64,000 nucleotides of DNA from SIAF01 sp046152955. GTDB taxonomy: Bacteria > Planctomycetota > Planctomycetia > Planctomycetales > Planctomycetaceae. Location of the stretch: assembly GCA_046152955.1 (NCBI GenBank), contig JBJXGA010000535.1:1-64000 (forward strand), read 5' to 3'. The position numbers were made by a program, and so were the translations under genes. Below, in pieces: positions 43,894 to 53,694 of the stretch. The notes beneath the pieces were generated by a model. The model did no database searches, was not told the origin of the DNA, and worked only from the letters and a program-made list of their open reading frames with translations. Numbering within the stretch: position 1 is the first letter of the stretch; each line of letters starts with the position of its first letter.

Positions 43894-45609
43894 ATGCAAA
43901 ACAGCGACGTCGTCAAAATCTTCGAAGAGTTGGCCGATCTCCTGGAGATTCAGAACGCCAACCCCTTTCGCGTGCGGGCCTACCGCAACGCCGCCAGGAC
44001 GATTGGCGATCTGGCCGAAAGTGTGGCGGACATCGTCAACGATGCGACGCGGCGACTGGACGACCTGCCGGGAATCGGCAGCGATCTGGCGCAGAAGATT
44101 CAGACGATCGTCAAAACTCACAGCCTGCCGCAATTGGAAGAACTGCGCGCCCAGGTGCCGCGCGGCGTCGTGGACATGCTGCGGATTCAGGGGCTGGGAC
44201 CGAAAAAAGCCGCCGCATTGTTCAAGGAGTTGCACGTCGCCAGCCTCGACATGCTGAAGGAGGCAGCCGAATCGGGGGCGGTGGCCCAACTCAAGGGTTT
44301 TGGCGAGAAGACCGCCAGGATGATCCTGGAGGGCTTGGCCAATATTGAGCAGGCGGGGCAGCGCGTTTACCTCGCCGAGGCCAAGCCGGCGGCTGAGGCG
44401 ATCCTGGCCGATTTGAAGCGCGTGGCGGGAGTCGTCCAGGCGGAGTTGGCCGGCAGCTTTCGTCGCCGACGCGAGACGATCGGCGACCTGGATTTGCTGG
44501 TGACAGCCGCTGATTCGTCGGGTCCAATGGACACTCTCGCGGCACACCCGCTGGTGGACAAAGTCCTGGCGCGGGGCGAGACGAAACAGCGCGTGCGTCT
44601 CAAATCGGGGCTGGAAATGGACCTGCGGGTCGTTCCCGAGGAATCGTATGGGGCGGCCCTGCAGTATTTCACCGGTTCCAAGGACCACAACATCGTCATG
44701 CGCCGCAGGGCGCAGGAACGGGGACTGAAGATCAACGAATACGGCGTGTTCCAGGGGGACGCAGCGGTCGCCGGTCGGTCTGAAGAGGAGGTCTATGCCA
44801 GCGTGGGACTCCCCTGGATTCCGCCAGAGTTGCGGGAAAACCGGGGAGAATTCGAGCGGGCTGAACAGGGACAGCTCCCCCGATTGATCGCGCTGGAAGA
44901 CATGCGGGGGGATCTGCACATGCACACCACCGCCACCGACGGCGCCGCAACGATTCGCGAAATGGTCGCGGGGGCCAAGGCGCGCGGGTTGGAGTACATC
45001 GCCATCACCGATCACTCGAAACGGGTGACGATGGCGAACGGCCTGGATGCGGCGCGGCTCAGAGCCCATTGGCAGGAGATCGACAAAGTGCGCAAGAGCG
45101 TCAGCGGGATTGAAGTCTTGTGCGGCGTCGAATGCGATATTCTGGAAGATGCCACGCTCGATCTTCCCGACGACGTATTGGCTGAGGCCGATTGGGTGAT
45201 CGCCGTCCTGCATTACGGGCTCAAACAGCCGCGCGAAACAATCATGCAGCGGCTGATGACAGCGATCCGTTCCCCCCACGTGGATGCCCTGGGACATCTC
45301 ACCGGCCGGATCGTCAACAAGCGGCCCGGCGCCGAAATGAATCTCGACGAAGTGCTGAAAGCCGCCGCCGACCACGAAACGATGATCGAAATCAACGCCC
45401 ATCCCAGCCGACTCGACATCGACGACATCGGCGCGGCGGCGGCCCGCGATCTGGGGATTCCGATCATCATCGACACCGACGCACACAGCGTGACGGGATT
45501 GGACGTGATGCAGTATGGGGTATTTCAGGCACGCCGCGCGGGGCTGGAGGCCAAAGATGTGGCTAATACGCGCTCCTGGAAAGAGTTCAAGAAGCTGTTG
45601 CGAAGTTAG
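43894..45609 (+). CDS. polX: DNA polymerase/3'-5' exonuclease PolX
   Basis: PolX fills short gaps in DNA repair. The 571-residue protein has the standard two-part plan. The N-terminal 320 residues are a DNA polymerase beta-like unit with helix-hairpin-helix motifs (LDDLPGIGSDLAQKI, IQGLGPKKAAALF), the nucleotidyltransferase GSFRRRRETIGDLDLLV and a third metal Asp in EMDLRVV. A PHP domain starts near residue 340 with GDLHMHTTATDGA and includes YIAITDHSKR, GVECDIL and EINAHPSRLDI. I use the ATG at 43894, where homology starts; the frame is open further up. A TATAAT lies only eight bases upstream of the ATG. Confidence 0.94.
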   Translation: MQNSDVVKIFEELADLLEIQNANPFRVRAYRNAARTIGDLAESVADIVNDATRRLDDLPGIGSDLAQKIQTIVKTHSLPQLEELRAQVPRGVVDMLRIQGLGPKKAAALFKELHVASLDMLKEAAESGAVAQLKGFGEKTARMILEGLANIEQAGQRVYLAEAKPAAEAILADLKRVAGVVQAELAGSFRRRRETIGDLDLLVTAADSSGPMDTLAAHPLVDKVLARGETKQRVRLKSGLEMDLRVVPEESYGAALQYFTGSKDHNIVMRRRAQERGLKINEYGVFQGDAAVAGRSEEEVYASVGLPWIPPELRENRGEFERAEQGQLPRLIALEDMRGDLHMHTTATDGAATIREMVAGAKARGLEYIAITDHSKRVTMANGLDAARLRAHWQEIDKVRKSVSGIEVLCGVECDILEDATLDLPDDVLAEADWVIAVLHYGLKQPRETIMQRLMTAIRSPHVDALGHLTGRIVNKRPGAEMNLDEVLKAAADHETMIEINAHPSRLDIDDIGAAAARDLGIPIIIDTDAHSVTGLDVMQYGVFQARRAGLEAKDVANTRSWKEFKKLLRS

Positions 45610-45743
45610 CGAACGGACCGCTGCTCCCAGGAGACTGGGAGGGGGCGGACTGGTGCGCTGGACGGCGGTTCGTCAAGCAGAGGATTGGATTGCGAGTCAG
45701 AATGGATCAACCAACAACCACCCATAGGATTTGGAGTTTTCCT

Positions 45744-48700
45744 GTGAATGCGACGACACCAGGGGCTGTTTTGCGTAAGGAGGAGGATTTCCGTGGATCG
45801 GGCGTCACCGTCTGGTCCCTGACGATGGCCGTTTGGGTGGCGCTCTGGACTGCGAATCAGGCGCAGGCACAAAAGGCCCCCCAGGAGACAGTCGCATCGT
45901 TTGAAACCGCCGAAGGGTTCGAGGTGAAGCTCTTTGCCTCAGAGCCGATGATCGTTAATCCGATCGCCATCGACGTGGATACCTATGGCCGAGTGTGGGT
46001 CACCGAAGGGACGAAATACCGCCGCAATGTCGGGAATCCGCCCGATGACAAGATCAAGGTGCTGGAAGACACCGATGGGGACGGTGTGGCCGACAAAGTG
46101 ACGGTGTTCACGAGCGACCTCAACGCGGCCATGGGGGTCTGCGTCGCCGGCTCGAAGATCTATGTTCCCGAATCTCCCAACCTGTACGTTTACGAAGACC
46201 AGAACAACGACCTGAAGCCGGACGGCCCGCGGAAGATCCTGCTGACCGGATTCGGCGGCCAGAATCACGACCACGGCACGCACAGCCAGGTGTTCGGTCC
46301 CGATCACAAGCTGTACATGACGAACGGGGACACCAGTTACAACGTCACCGGTCCCGATGGACGGAATATCAAATTCCAATGGGGAGCGATGATCCGCTGC
46401 GAGGGGGACGGGTCACAGCTCGAGGATTTCGCGGTCAACTTTCGCAACCCGGTGGAGCTGGCGGTCGATTCGCTCGGCAACGTGTGGTGCAGCGACAATG
46501 ACAACGACGGCCTCAAGAGCGTCCGCATCTGCTGGATTCTCGAAGGGGGAAACTACGGCTGGTTCGGTCGTCCCGAGGACATCAAGAATCCGGACGGCAG
46601 CTTTGATCCGATTCACCACTGGCGGGCCGATAAACCCGGGTTCGTCCCCTACACGCTGATCACCGGCTTTGGATCCCCTTGCGGTATGACGTTCTACGAA
46701 TCCGATGCGTTTGGTTCCAAGTACCAGAACAAGATCATTCACTGCGACGCCGGCCCAAGAGAGATTCGCGCCTATGATCCGCGACGGCTGGCAGGGGTTG
46801 GTTACAGCGCCGGCCTGGAGAACATCGTCACCAACAGCGACAATTATTTCCGGCCGGTCGATCCCTGCGTGGCCCCCGACGGCTCGATTTATGTCAGCGA
46901 CTGGTACGATGGCGGTGTCGGGGGGCACGCCTACAACGATCCCACGCGCGGCCGCATCTATCGCATCACTCCCGCCGGCAAATCGCTGTCCCGCAAGGAA
47001 AAACCGGGCCCCTACGCTTCGGACGCCGATGCATTGACGGCGCTGGCCAGTCCCAATCACGCCACGACCTATCTGGCTCGCGAACGGTTGCTCGCCAGCG
47101 GCAAGAATGCCATTCCCGCGCTCGAACGGCTCGCAGCGGGGAACGATCCCCGGCTCAAAGCCCGCGCGTTGTGGCTGCTCGATCGGATGGGAGGGGACGG
47201 ACGCCTGTCGGTCCGCCGCGAGCTGACTTCCGAAAATCCTGCCTTTCGTGCATTGGCGGTCCGAATCCTCAGACGGCACGGCGACGAGTACCTGGGCGAC
47301 CTGTTGAAACTGGCCACCGACGCCGATGGCGAAGTGTTCAAGGAAGTCCTGCTGGCAATTGGCCGTTCCCAGTCGCCGACGGCGACTGCCGCACTGCTCA
47401 AGGCCTACAGCCGCTACGACGGCAACGATCGCTACCTGTTGGAAACCTTGGGAATCGCTTCGCGCGGCCGGGAGGAGGCGGTGTTTCGGGAGATCGTCGA
47501 TCGACCCGAGGCGGAGGTCACGCCGCGGCTGGTCAATATCGTCCGCATTCTGCGCCCCGATAACGCGTTGAAATACCTGTCAGAGCGGTTGGCGCGGGCC
47601 AACCTTCCGGCGGAGTCGGTGCAGACGCTTCTGGCGGCCCTGTCAACTGTCGCCAACCCCGAAGCGGGACAGGGAGTGCTGGCATTGTTGCGGGGGAAGT
47701 CGGGACGCGATGTCAAGAAACTGGCGCTGGAAGCGTTGCGCAAGAATCTGTCGGGTTCCTGGTCCAGTATGCGGCAAGAGCCCGCACTGGCCGAGGCACT
47801 CCGGAGCACGCTGGCTGACCCCGAACTCAAATCGGACACGATCGCCACGATTCGTGATGCCGGTCTGGAAGGCCTGGCGGCAGACGTGCTCAAACTCCTG
47901 GCGGAAGACAAGCTCCCCAGTAGGCTCCTTCCCGCGGCGGTGGATGTGTTTGTGCGTTTTCAGTTACCGGGATCGGCCTCGGAACTCGGAAAGCGGCTCA
48001 AACATGCGGAAAAGCGCCCGACGGAAGCGACCCGCGCCCTGGTGCGGGGCCTGGCGTCGCTCCGCGATCCACAGGTGATCTCCGGATTGCTCCAGGATCA
48101 GGAAGCGGTCGGACCGGGGTTGAAGAAAGAACTGGCTGAAGAAGTGGCGGCCTCCAGCGATGGCGCGGTCCTCCTGCTCCGCATGATCGACACAGGGCGG
48201 CTCTCGCCGGAATTGAAGAACCATGTTGTGTCGCTGGCGGTGGAGCATCCTGACGTCAACGTGCGGCTGTTGTTCGAAAAATTCATTCCCGCCGACCAGC
48301 GCCCCAAGACGCTGGGGCAAAGTTTCAAGAGCGACGACATCCTGGCACTCACGGGAGACGCGGCGCGCGGTGAAACGGTGTTTCTGCGCTCCGGCGCCGC
48401 GGCCTGCAACAAGTGCCATCGTGTGAAGGGGAAAGGGGCCGACATCGGTCCCGACCTGAGCCAGATTGGCCGCAAGTATGAACGGAAGGCGCTGTTGGAA
48501 ACGATCATGAATCCCAGCGCGGGGATCGCTCCGGAATATGTTCCGTATGTGGTGGAAACCGAGCAGGGGAAAGTTTATGCCGGATTTCTGCACGAGCAGG
48601 ACGACGCGCGAATCGTCCTCAAGACGATTGAGGCGGCGCTGATCCAGATTCCGCGTCCGGACATCGTCGAACTCTCTAAACAGGAGAAATCGCTGATGCC

Positions 48701-49292
48701 CGAACTGGTGCTCAAGAGCGTTACGGCACAAGACGCCGCGGACCTTTTGGCGTACCTGGTCAGCCTGCAGGAAGCGACCGTCCATGCCACCCAATTCAAA
48801 ACCGTCGGACCGTTCTCGAATGTCAGGCCGGAGCAGCGCGCTCAGGACTTTGGTCCCGAGAAGTCGGCCGGGAAATTCGATGCGGCGGCGCAGTACGATG
48901 GCCACGGAGGCAAGAAGGTCGGCTGGACCAGCGCAACGGCAAAGCCCGGGGCGTCGGGAATTCCGGAGATCGACCTGCGGCAGGTCGCCGCCGACCTCAA
49001 AGCGCCGGCCGACAACGTGATCTTCTATTTCGCTGCCACGCTCGACTCGGCCGCGGTCCAGTCGGCCACTCTGGCGATCGGCTCCGACGACGGCATTCAG
49101 GTCTGGCTCAATGGCCGGAAGGTGCATGATCAGCAGGCGACCCGTGCGCTGACCCCCGGCGAAGACAAGGTCAAAGTCGAGCTTCAACAGGGCAAGAACC
49201 TGATCCTGCTCAAGCTCGATCAGGGTAACGGCGCCGCGGGACTTTCGCTGTCGGCCGAAGCGCGGGCGAATTTGACGTTTGGAGTTCCGTAG
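45744..49292 (+). CDS. PVC-type membrane-bound dehydrogenase with haem-binding CxxCH site
   Basis: This exported protein has 1182 residues from a GTG that has GGAG seven bases upstream; an ATG at 45702 is the alternative. A hydrophobic signal (WSLTMAVWVALWTANQAQA) is followed by a sorbosone-dehydrogenase-like beta-propeller (AIDVDTYGRVWVTEGTKYR, DGVADKVTVFTSDLNAAMG, HGTHSQVFGPDHKLYMTNGD). A HEAT-like helical region spans roughly residues 440-860. A cytochrome c-like module then follows with CNKCHRVKGKGADIGPDLSQ (CxxCH at 888-892) and an FVPY/YVVE-type block. The last 170 residues form a beta-sandwich (DDGIQVWLNGRKVHDQQ). The order matches the Planctomycete haem-binding dehydrogenase family; substrate and electron acceptor are unknown. 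Confidence 0.92.
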   Translation: MNATTPGAVLRKEEDFRGSGVTVWSLTMAVWVALWTANQAQAQKAPQETVASFETAEGFEVKLFASEPMIVNPIAIDVDTYGRVWVTEGTKYRRNVGNPPDDKIKVLEDTDGDGVADKVTVFTSDLNAAMGVCVAGSKIYVPESPNLYVYEDQNNDLKPDGPRKILLTGFGGQNHDHGTHSQVFGPDHKLYMTNGDTSYNVTGPDGRNIKFQWGAMIRCEGDGSQLEDFAVNFRNPVELAVDSLGNVWCSDNDNDGLKSVRICWILEGGNYGWFGRPEDIKNPDGSFDPIHHWRADKPGFVPYTLITGFGSPCGMTFYESDAFGSKYQNKIIHCDAGPREIRAYDPRRLAGVGYSAGLENIVTNSDNYFRPVDPCVAPDGSIYVSDWYDGGVGGHAYNDPTRGRIYRITPAGKSLSRKEKPGPYASDADALTALASPNHATTYLARERLLASGKNAIPALERLAAGNDPRLKARALWLLDRMGGDGRLSVRRELTSENPAFRALAVRILRRHGDEYLGDLLKLATDADGEVFKEVLLAIGRSQSPTATAALLKAYSRYDGNDRYLLETLGIASRGREEAVFREIVDRPEAEVTPRLVNIVRILRPDNALKYLSERLARANLPAESVQTLLAALSTVANPEAGQGVLALLRGKSGRDVKKLALEALRKNLSGSWSSMRQEPALAEALRSTLADPELKSDTIATIRDAGLEGLAADVLKLLAEDKLPSRLLPAAVDVFVRFQLPGSASELGKRLKHAEKRPTEATRALVRGLASLRDPQVISGLLQDQEAVGPGLKKELAEEVAASSDGAVLLLRMIDTGRLSPELKNHVVSLAVEHPDVNVRLLFEKFIPADQRPKTLGQSFKSDDILALTGDAARGETVFLRSGAAACNKCHRVKGKGADIGPDLSQIGRKYERKALLETIMNPSAGIAPEYVPYVVETEQGKVYAGFLHEQDDARIVLKTIEAALIQIPRPDIVELSKQEKSLMPELVLKSVTAQDAADLLAYLVSLQEATVHATQFKTVGPFSNVRPEQRAQDFGPEKSAGKFDAAAQYDGHGGKKVGWTSATAKPGASGIPEIDLRQVAADLKAPADNVIFYFAATLDSAAVQSATLAIGSDDGIQVWLNGRKVHDQQATRALTPGEDKVKVELQQGKNLILLKLDQGNGAAGLSLSAEARANLTFGVP

Positions 49293-49398
49293 CGGGAGAT
49301 GTCCTGGAGAATCCTGCCGCCGCTGGATGCGTTCTCAAACGGCAGGATTGGAACCCAGGCAATGACCGAGAGGACTCCCTGACTGAAAGGATCTGCGA

Positions 49399-50076
49399 AT
49401 GACAACCCTCGCAATGCAACCGCCACCAAGCGCGCCACCACAGGCCACCACAGTCGGCGATCTGCTCGAACGCCTGGGAGGCATCTCCCCCGAGCGAATC
49501 CGCCTGCATCCCGCCCCAGGGACTGCCACCGAACGAGACCTGGAATTCCCATCCGACGGCCAAAAGCTGTTGGTTGAACTCATCGATGGGACGCTGGTGG
49601 AGAAGACCATGGGTTATTTTGAGTCGCGATTGGCCTTCGTGATTGGGTATTTCCTGGAGTCGTTCCTCAATGACCACGACCTGGGGATATTTCTGGGAGC
49701 CGACGCGACACTGCGATATCAGCCAGGGCTCGTCCGCTTGCCGGACGGAAGTTTCTTCTCCTGGAATCGCTTTCCAAACCGAGAGCTTCCCTCGGGTGCA
49801 TTCATTGATTTTGCCCCAGATCTGGCGATCGAGGTTCTCAGTCGCGGCAATACTCGTAGAGAAATGGCGCGCAAGCGCGAGGAGTGCTTTGCCGCAGGTA
49901 CGAAGCTGATTTGGGAAGTCGATCCTCGTGCTAGGACAGTTGCCGTTTATTCGGCGCCCGAGGCCTGCCTGGTCGTCGACGAGAATGGCGTGCTGGATGG
50001 AGGTGAAGTGCTGCCGGGGTTTTCCCTGCCTGTCAGGCAGTGGTTCGAACAAGCAGCCAGGAAGAAGGCCGATTGA
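49399..50076 (+). CDS. Uma2 family protein (PD-(D/E)XK fold)
   Basis: The 225-residue protein has the Uma2 features: an N-terminal helix region, KLLVELIDGTLVEKTMGYFE, LVRLPDGSFFSWNRFP, PDLAIEVLSRGNTRREMARK and GTKLIWEVDPRARTVAVYS. The Asp, Glu and Lys of the restriction-endonuclease-like core are visible in PDLAIEVLS and the following helix. Such proteins are common in Cyanobacteria and Planctomycetes; DNA cleavage is predicted from fold, not shown. It is a paralogue of the gene at 56309, sharing the N-terminal pattern LLxxLGxISPxRxRLHPxPGxAT. It begins about 105 bases after the giant dehydrogenase gene. Confidence 0.87.
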   Translation: MTTLAMQPPPSAPPQATTVGDLLERLGGISPERIRLHPAPGTATERDLEFPSDGQKLLVELIDGTLVEKTMGYFESRLAFVIGYFLESFLNDHDLGIFLGADATLRYQPGLVRLPDGSFFSWNRFPNRELPSGAFIDFAPDLAIEVLSRGNTRREMARKREECFAAGTKLIWEVDPRARTVAVYSAPEACLVVDENGVLDGGEVLPGFSLPVRQWFEQAARKKAD

Positions 50077-50218
50077 ACCGTTGGCAAGGCGCTGCCTTTG
50101 CTGGCACGCGGCGGGGAGCATTGATCGCGCGCTAAAAAGCTGCCGTTTGTTCGGCGTCCGAAGTCGTCTTATTCGAAGACCCAATGCGCGAGTTCGGTAA
50201 CAGAGTGTGCTCCCAGGT

Positions 50219-50247
50219 TTCCGCATCCGTCGTCAATTGTCTAGAAT
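50219..50247 (+). promoter_or_regulatory. Possible promoter of the gene at 50291
   Basis: A clear TAGAAT lies at 50242-50247 with a weak TTCCGC 17 bases upstream. A Shine-Dalgarno GGAG follows before the ATG. Confidence 0.35.
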
Positions 50248-50290
50248 CCATTTTCACCCAAACCGCCAATCATTCTTGGAGACTTAGGAA

Positions 50291-50905
50291 ATGTCGCGGA
50301 ATCATCGAAACGTCGAAAATTGCCAGTGGCTGCCGACCGCCCTTGTGTTGTCGATGCTGGCGTTGTCCTCCCACGATGTCCGGTCCGCCGATGAAAAACC
50401 GGCGACAAAGACCAAGTCGGTGGCAGCCGGAGACCTGAAATTGCAGCTTCCCGAATCGTGGAAGGCGAATCCGCAGGTGCGTGACCCGCGGATTTTTGAA
50501 TGCGTCGTCCCCCCCGCCGCAGAGGACAAAGAGCCGGGGGAATTCGTTGTCTTCTATTTCGGACAGGGGGGGGCCGGGGGAGTTCAGGCGAACATCCAGC
50601 GCTGGGTTGGCCAATTTGAAGAGGAAGGCCGCAAGGTGAAGACCTTCACCGGAATGTCCGAGCAGGGCAAATACACCCTCGTCGATCTGAGCGGCAGCTA
50701 CAACAAATCCGTCGGCCCGCCGATCGCGAAAAAGTCGAAACGGCTCCCTGGCTGGCGGGTGATCAACGTCTTCATCGAAACCGAATCAGGCCCCTATTTC
50801 CTGAAAATCGACGGTCCGGCCAAGACAATTGCCAGCATCGAGAACGACCTTCGCGTCGCCTTTGGTGGCAACAAGGAGTCCGAGAAAGAGCTCAAGGGAG
50901 AATGA
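50291..50905 (+). CDS. Secreted protein of unknown function
   Basis: The 204-residue protein has a plausible signal (WLPTALVLSMLALSSHDVRS) and a mature part of beta-rich character: LKLQLPESWKANPQVRDPRI, FECVVPPAAEDKEPGEFVVF, YFGQGGAGGVQANIQRWVGQ and GPYFLKIDGPAKTIASIEND. The GQGGAGGVQANIQRWVGQF block resembles a pattern I associate with other Planctomycete secreted proteins, but I cannot name a family. No catalytic motif is evident. GGAG lies ten bases before the ATG, and a TAGAAT promoter box precedes it. Confidence 0.75.
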   Translation: MSRNHRNVENCQWLPTALVLSMLALSSHDVRSADEKPATKTKSVAAGDLKLQLPESWKANPQVRDPRIFECVVPPAAEDKEPGEFVVFYFGQGGAGGVQANIQRWVGQFEEEGRKVKTFTGMSEQGKYTLVDLSGSYNKSVGPPIAKKSKRLPGWRVINVFIETESGPYFLKIDGPAKTIASIENDLRVAFGGNKESEKELKGE

Positions 50906-51042
50906 ACCGGCCGGGATGTCGGCGCGCCTGGCGACACTTCGACGAACGGCACAGCGGCATCGGGTGCGCCACAGGAAACGCGGTCCAACGATCATCCAAG
51001 TCCATTTTTGCCACCATCCCAAACCGTCCGAGCGCCGCGCCG

Positions 51043-51071
51043 TTTTCATTTCGTCCCGATCCCGTTAGCAT
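51043..51071 (+). promoter_or_regulatory. Promoter of the exported isomerase-like gene
   Basis: TTTTCA is followed after 17 bases by TAGCAT, about 55 bases upstream of the ATG at 51126. Confidence 0.4.
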
Positions 51072-51125
51072 TTCCGATCGTGGTCATCATCTGAACTTCT
51101 CCCTCGAACCCTCAAGGTCCAACTC

Positions 51126-51977
51126 ATGAACGAACTCTTTCATTCAGATGTCAATCGTCGTCAGTTTCTCAAAACCGGCGCCCTAGCGGCCGTCGCTTTG
51201 GGAGCAAGTAGCCTGACCCTGCCGGCCGCCGACAAGCCGGCTGATCCCTACCGCGGCTTCAAAATGGGGATCCAGTCGTACACGCTTCGCGAATTCACGG
51301 TGCAGGAAGCGCTGAAGATGTCGGTCGAACTGGGATTGAGGCACTGGGAAACATTCCCGGCGCACATCGCCGTGGGGACGCTTCCCAAGTACATCGCCGA
51401 CCAAAAGGCGATGCTCGACGCGGCGGGGGTCAAATTGGTTGCTTTCGGCGTCGTCGGGTTTGACGCCAATGAAGCCAAAGCGCGGGAGGTTTTTGATTTT
51501 GCCAAGGCGATCGGCATCCGCTCGATCAGCGCCGATCCGACCAAGGACGAGGCGACCTTCAAATTGCTCGACAAACTCGTCGAAGAGTATGGGATCGCGA
51601 TCGCCATCCACAACCACGGTCCCGGCCACCGGTACGACAAGATCGACGACGTGGTGAATGCCGTCAAGGACCATCACCAGAAGATTGGCGCCTGCGTCGA
51701 CACCGGGCATTACCTCCGCAGCAAGGAGAGTCCGGTGGAGGCGATCGAGCGTCTCAAGGGACGCGTCTATGGCGTACACCTTAAGGATGTCAAAGACGCT
51801 ACGCAGTTCAAGATTCTCGGCGAAGGAGATCTCGACGTGCTGGGCTGCCTGAAGGCGCTGCAGAAACAGAAGTACGATTACTGCCTGGCGCTGGAATACG
51901 AAGAAAGCGCCAAGAACCCGATGCCCGATCTGCAGATCTGCATGAAGAACCTGAAGGCCGCGCTGGAGAAGCTGTAA
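51126..51977 (+). CDS. Exported sugar phosphate isomerase/epimerase-like TIM-barrel protein
   Basis: The 283-residue protein has a Tat signal (VNRRQFLKTGALAAVALGAS), so it is folded before export. The mature part is an AP-endonuclease-2-like TIM barrel: GIQSYTLREFTVQEALKMSV, a GLRHWE strand, IAIAIHNHGPGHRYDKIDDV (metal His), GACVDTGHYLRSKESPVEAI (Asp and His), YGVHLKDVKDATQF and a late CLALEYEES (Glu). It lacks obvious similarity in context to the cytoplasmic isomerase at 22855. It probably acts on sugars or polyols outside the cytoplasm; the substrate is unknown. Confidence 0.87.
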   Translation: MNELFHSDVNRRQFLKTGALAAVALGASSLTLPAADKPADPYRGFKMGIQSYTLREFTVQEALKMSVELGLRHWETFPAHIAVGTLPKYIADQKAMLDAAGVKLVAFGVVGFDANEAKAREVFDFAKAIGIRSISADPTKDEATFKLLDKLVEEYGIAIAIHNHGPGHRYDKIDDVVNAVKDHHQKIGACVDTGHYLRSKESPVEAIERLKGRVYGVHLKDVKDATQFKILGEGDLDVLGCLKALQKQKYDYCLALEYEESAKNPMPDLQICMKNLKAALEKL

Positions 51978-52047
51978 CTGCCGGTGCTCGGGAAGGCGTT
52001 CGAGCCGGTCGGCTCCAGGGAGCGCCGCGCGGGATGTCGCCTGAGGT

Positions 52048-52341
52048 TCAGGCGGCGGTGCTCACCGTCAGGCGTTGCCGCAGTTGCAGCTTCAGAAAGC
52101 GGATCCCGCGGGCGTCGTAAAAGTAGACCAGGTTGCGGTCAGCCACCCAGATCGCTTCGAGCCGAATGCTGCGCGGACCTTGCAGGTAGAACTGCATGCC
52201 GCACGTTTTACCGTTGCGAACCAGTTTGGACTCGGAGAGTCCAAACTGGTCCCGGAGGATGTTTTCCCGGTCGCACAGGGTGGTGTGAACAAAAGCTCGC
52301 AGGTCATCCAGCGTGAGGATGGCATCGAGACATTTGGGCAT
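52048..52341 (-). CDS. Small protein of unknown function (97 residues)
   Basis: From the ATG at 52341 the protein reads MPKCLDAILTLDDLRAFVHT and then RDQFGLSESKLVRNGKTCGM, FYLQGPRSIRLEAIWVADRN and a basic LKLQLRQRL. The pattern of alternating beta-strand residues in the second half (LEAIWVADRNLVYFYDARG) is protein-like. I do not recognise a family. The frame is open up to 52428, but composition worsens there. It lies tail-to-tail with the isomerase-like gene. Confidence 0.6.
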   Translation of the reverse strand: MPKCLDAILTLDDLRAFVHTTLCDRENILRDQFGLSESKLVRNGKTCGMQFYLQGPRSIRLEAIWVADRNLVYFYDARGIRFLKLQLRQRLTVSTAA

Positions 52342-52556
52342 GGTGGCGGATGATCCTGACAAGCGGTGCAAAGACAGAGAAGCTGAGCAAAGTTTGCCGA
52401 ACTGGTCTTCCATTCCGACCGGTAACATATCGACCGATGTGGAAACCCTCTTCCAGCCAGCCGCCCGGCGGTGCTTTGACCGTCAACCCTCGTCTCTCCG
52501 GTTCATCCGGAGTAACCTGAACTGTATTTTTTTCGTGCAAGCGAGGCTCTTCCACC

Positions 52557-53618
52557 ATGCGGATTGATCCGGCAGAACTGACCAATTTTTCCCAGGCGTT
52601 GTTCCAGGCCGCCGGAGTCGGCGCCCCCGAGGCGCAGATCGTTTCCGCCAGCCTGATCGCGGCGAACCTGCGGGGATATGACTCGCACGGGGTGATGCGC
52701 ATCCCGTTTTACATTCAAGCGATCAGCGAGGGGCGCGTTCGACCGGGAGAACCGCTGCACATCGAGCATGAAACCCCGGCAGCCCTGGTGTGCGACGGGA
52801 AATGGGGCTTGGGACAGGTATTGTCGCGGGCGCTGATGGAACGGCTGATGGACAAAGCGGCCCAGACCGGAGTCGCCTGCGGAACCCTCCGACAGGCCGC
52901 GCACATTGGACGGGTGGGGGAATATGCGGAACAGGCTGCCGAACGGGGCATGGCGGCCATCATCTGCGCCAACAGCCACGGTTCGGGCCAGCGGGTGGCG
53001 CCGGTGGGGGGGATTCGTGGGAGACTGGGAACCAACCCGCTGAGCATCGGCATGCCCGGCGGAAAAGAAGGGCCGTTCATTCTGGATTTTGGCACCAGCG
53101 CCACCGCCGAGGGAAAGGTCCGAGTCAAGCGGATCGCCGGCGAGAACGTGCCGCTGGGATGGATTCTTGATTCTGAAGGAAATCCGACGACAGATCCCCA
53201 TCAGTTGTATGGCAATCCGGGAGGAACGATCTTGCCGATGGGAGGAGATCAAGCGTACAAAGGGTTTGGGCTGGCCTTCATGATTGAAATGCTGGCGGGG
53301 GGGCTGTCGGGAGGCAAATGCTCGCATCCCGGAGCGCCGCCGCCAGTGGGGAACGATGTCCTGTTCCTCGTGCTCGACCCGCGGCAATTCGGAGGGGCAG
53401 AACACCTCCGCGGACAGCTCGCGGAATTGGAACCGTTCGTCCGAGAGACGCCGCGCCGCGCGGGAGTGGAGCGGATCACGCTTCCCGGCGATCCCGAGCG
53501 GGCGCTGCTCGCCCAGCGGCGTGCCGAGGGAATTCCCCTGGACGACGGAAATTGGGCCGAACTGGTCAAACTGGCGGGAACGCTGGGAGTTCAGGTTCCG
53601 GCGGGAAAGACAGGTTGA
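52557..53618 (+). CDS. Malate/L-lactate dehydrogenase family (LDH2/MDH2) oxidoreductase
   Basis: The 353-residue cytoplasmic protein belongs to the LDH2/MDH2/YlbC family of NAD(P)-dependent 2-hydroxyacid dehydrogenases. Features are ANLRGYDSHGVMRIPFYIQA, GLGQVLSRALMERLMDKAAQ, ICANSHGSGQRVAPVGG, LGTNPLSIGMPGG, FILDFGTSATAEGKVRV and GDQAYKGFGLAFMIEMLAGG. The active-site His of DSHG is present. Relatives oxidise malate, lactate, ureidoglycolate or sulfolactate; the substrate here cannot be told. It converges on the RNase R gene. Confidence 0.92.
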   Translation: MRIDPAELTNFSQALFQAAGVGAPEAQIVSASLIAANLRGYDSHGVMRIPFYIQAISEGRVRPGEPLHIEHETPAALVCDGKWGLGQVLSRALMERLMDKAAQTGVACGTLRQAAHIGRVGEYAEQAAERGMAAIICANSHGSGQRVAPVGGIRGRLGTNPLSIGMPGGKEGPFILDFGTSATAEGKVRVKRIAGENVPLGWILDSEGNPTTDPHQLYGNPGGTILPMGGDQAYKGFGLAFMIEMLAGGLSGGKCSHPGAPPPVGNDVLFLVLDPRQFGGAEHLRGQLAELEPFVRETPRRAGVERITLPGDPERALLAQRRAEGIPLDDGNWAELVKLAGTLGVQVPAGKTG

Positions 53619-53694
53619 GCTTCTCTCGTCCGGCTTTGGTAAAGTCCCAAGCCTGACACAATTGCGCAGGCCAGACCAAGTCGATCCGACAGAC

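Noticed and set aside
43873..45486. 537-codon frame antisense to polX
   Set aside because: Same mirror effect; polX has complete polymerase and PHP motifs on the other strand.
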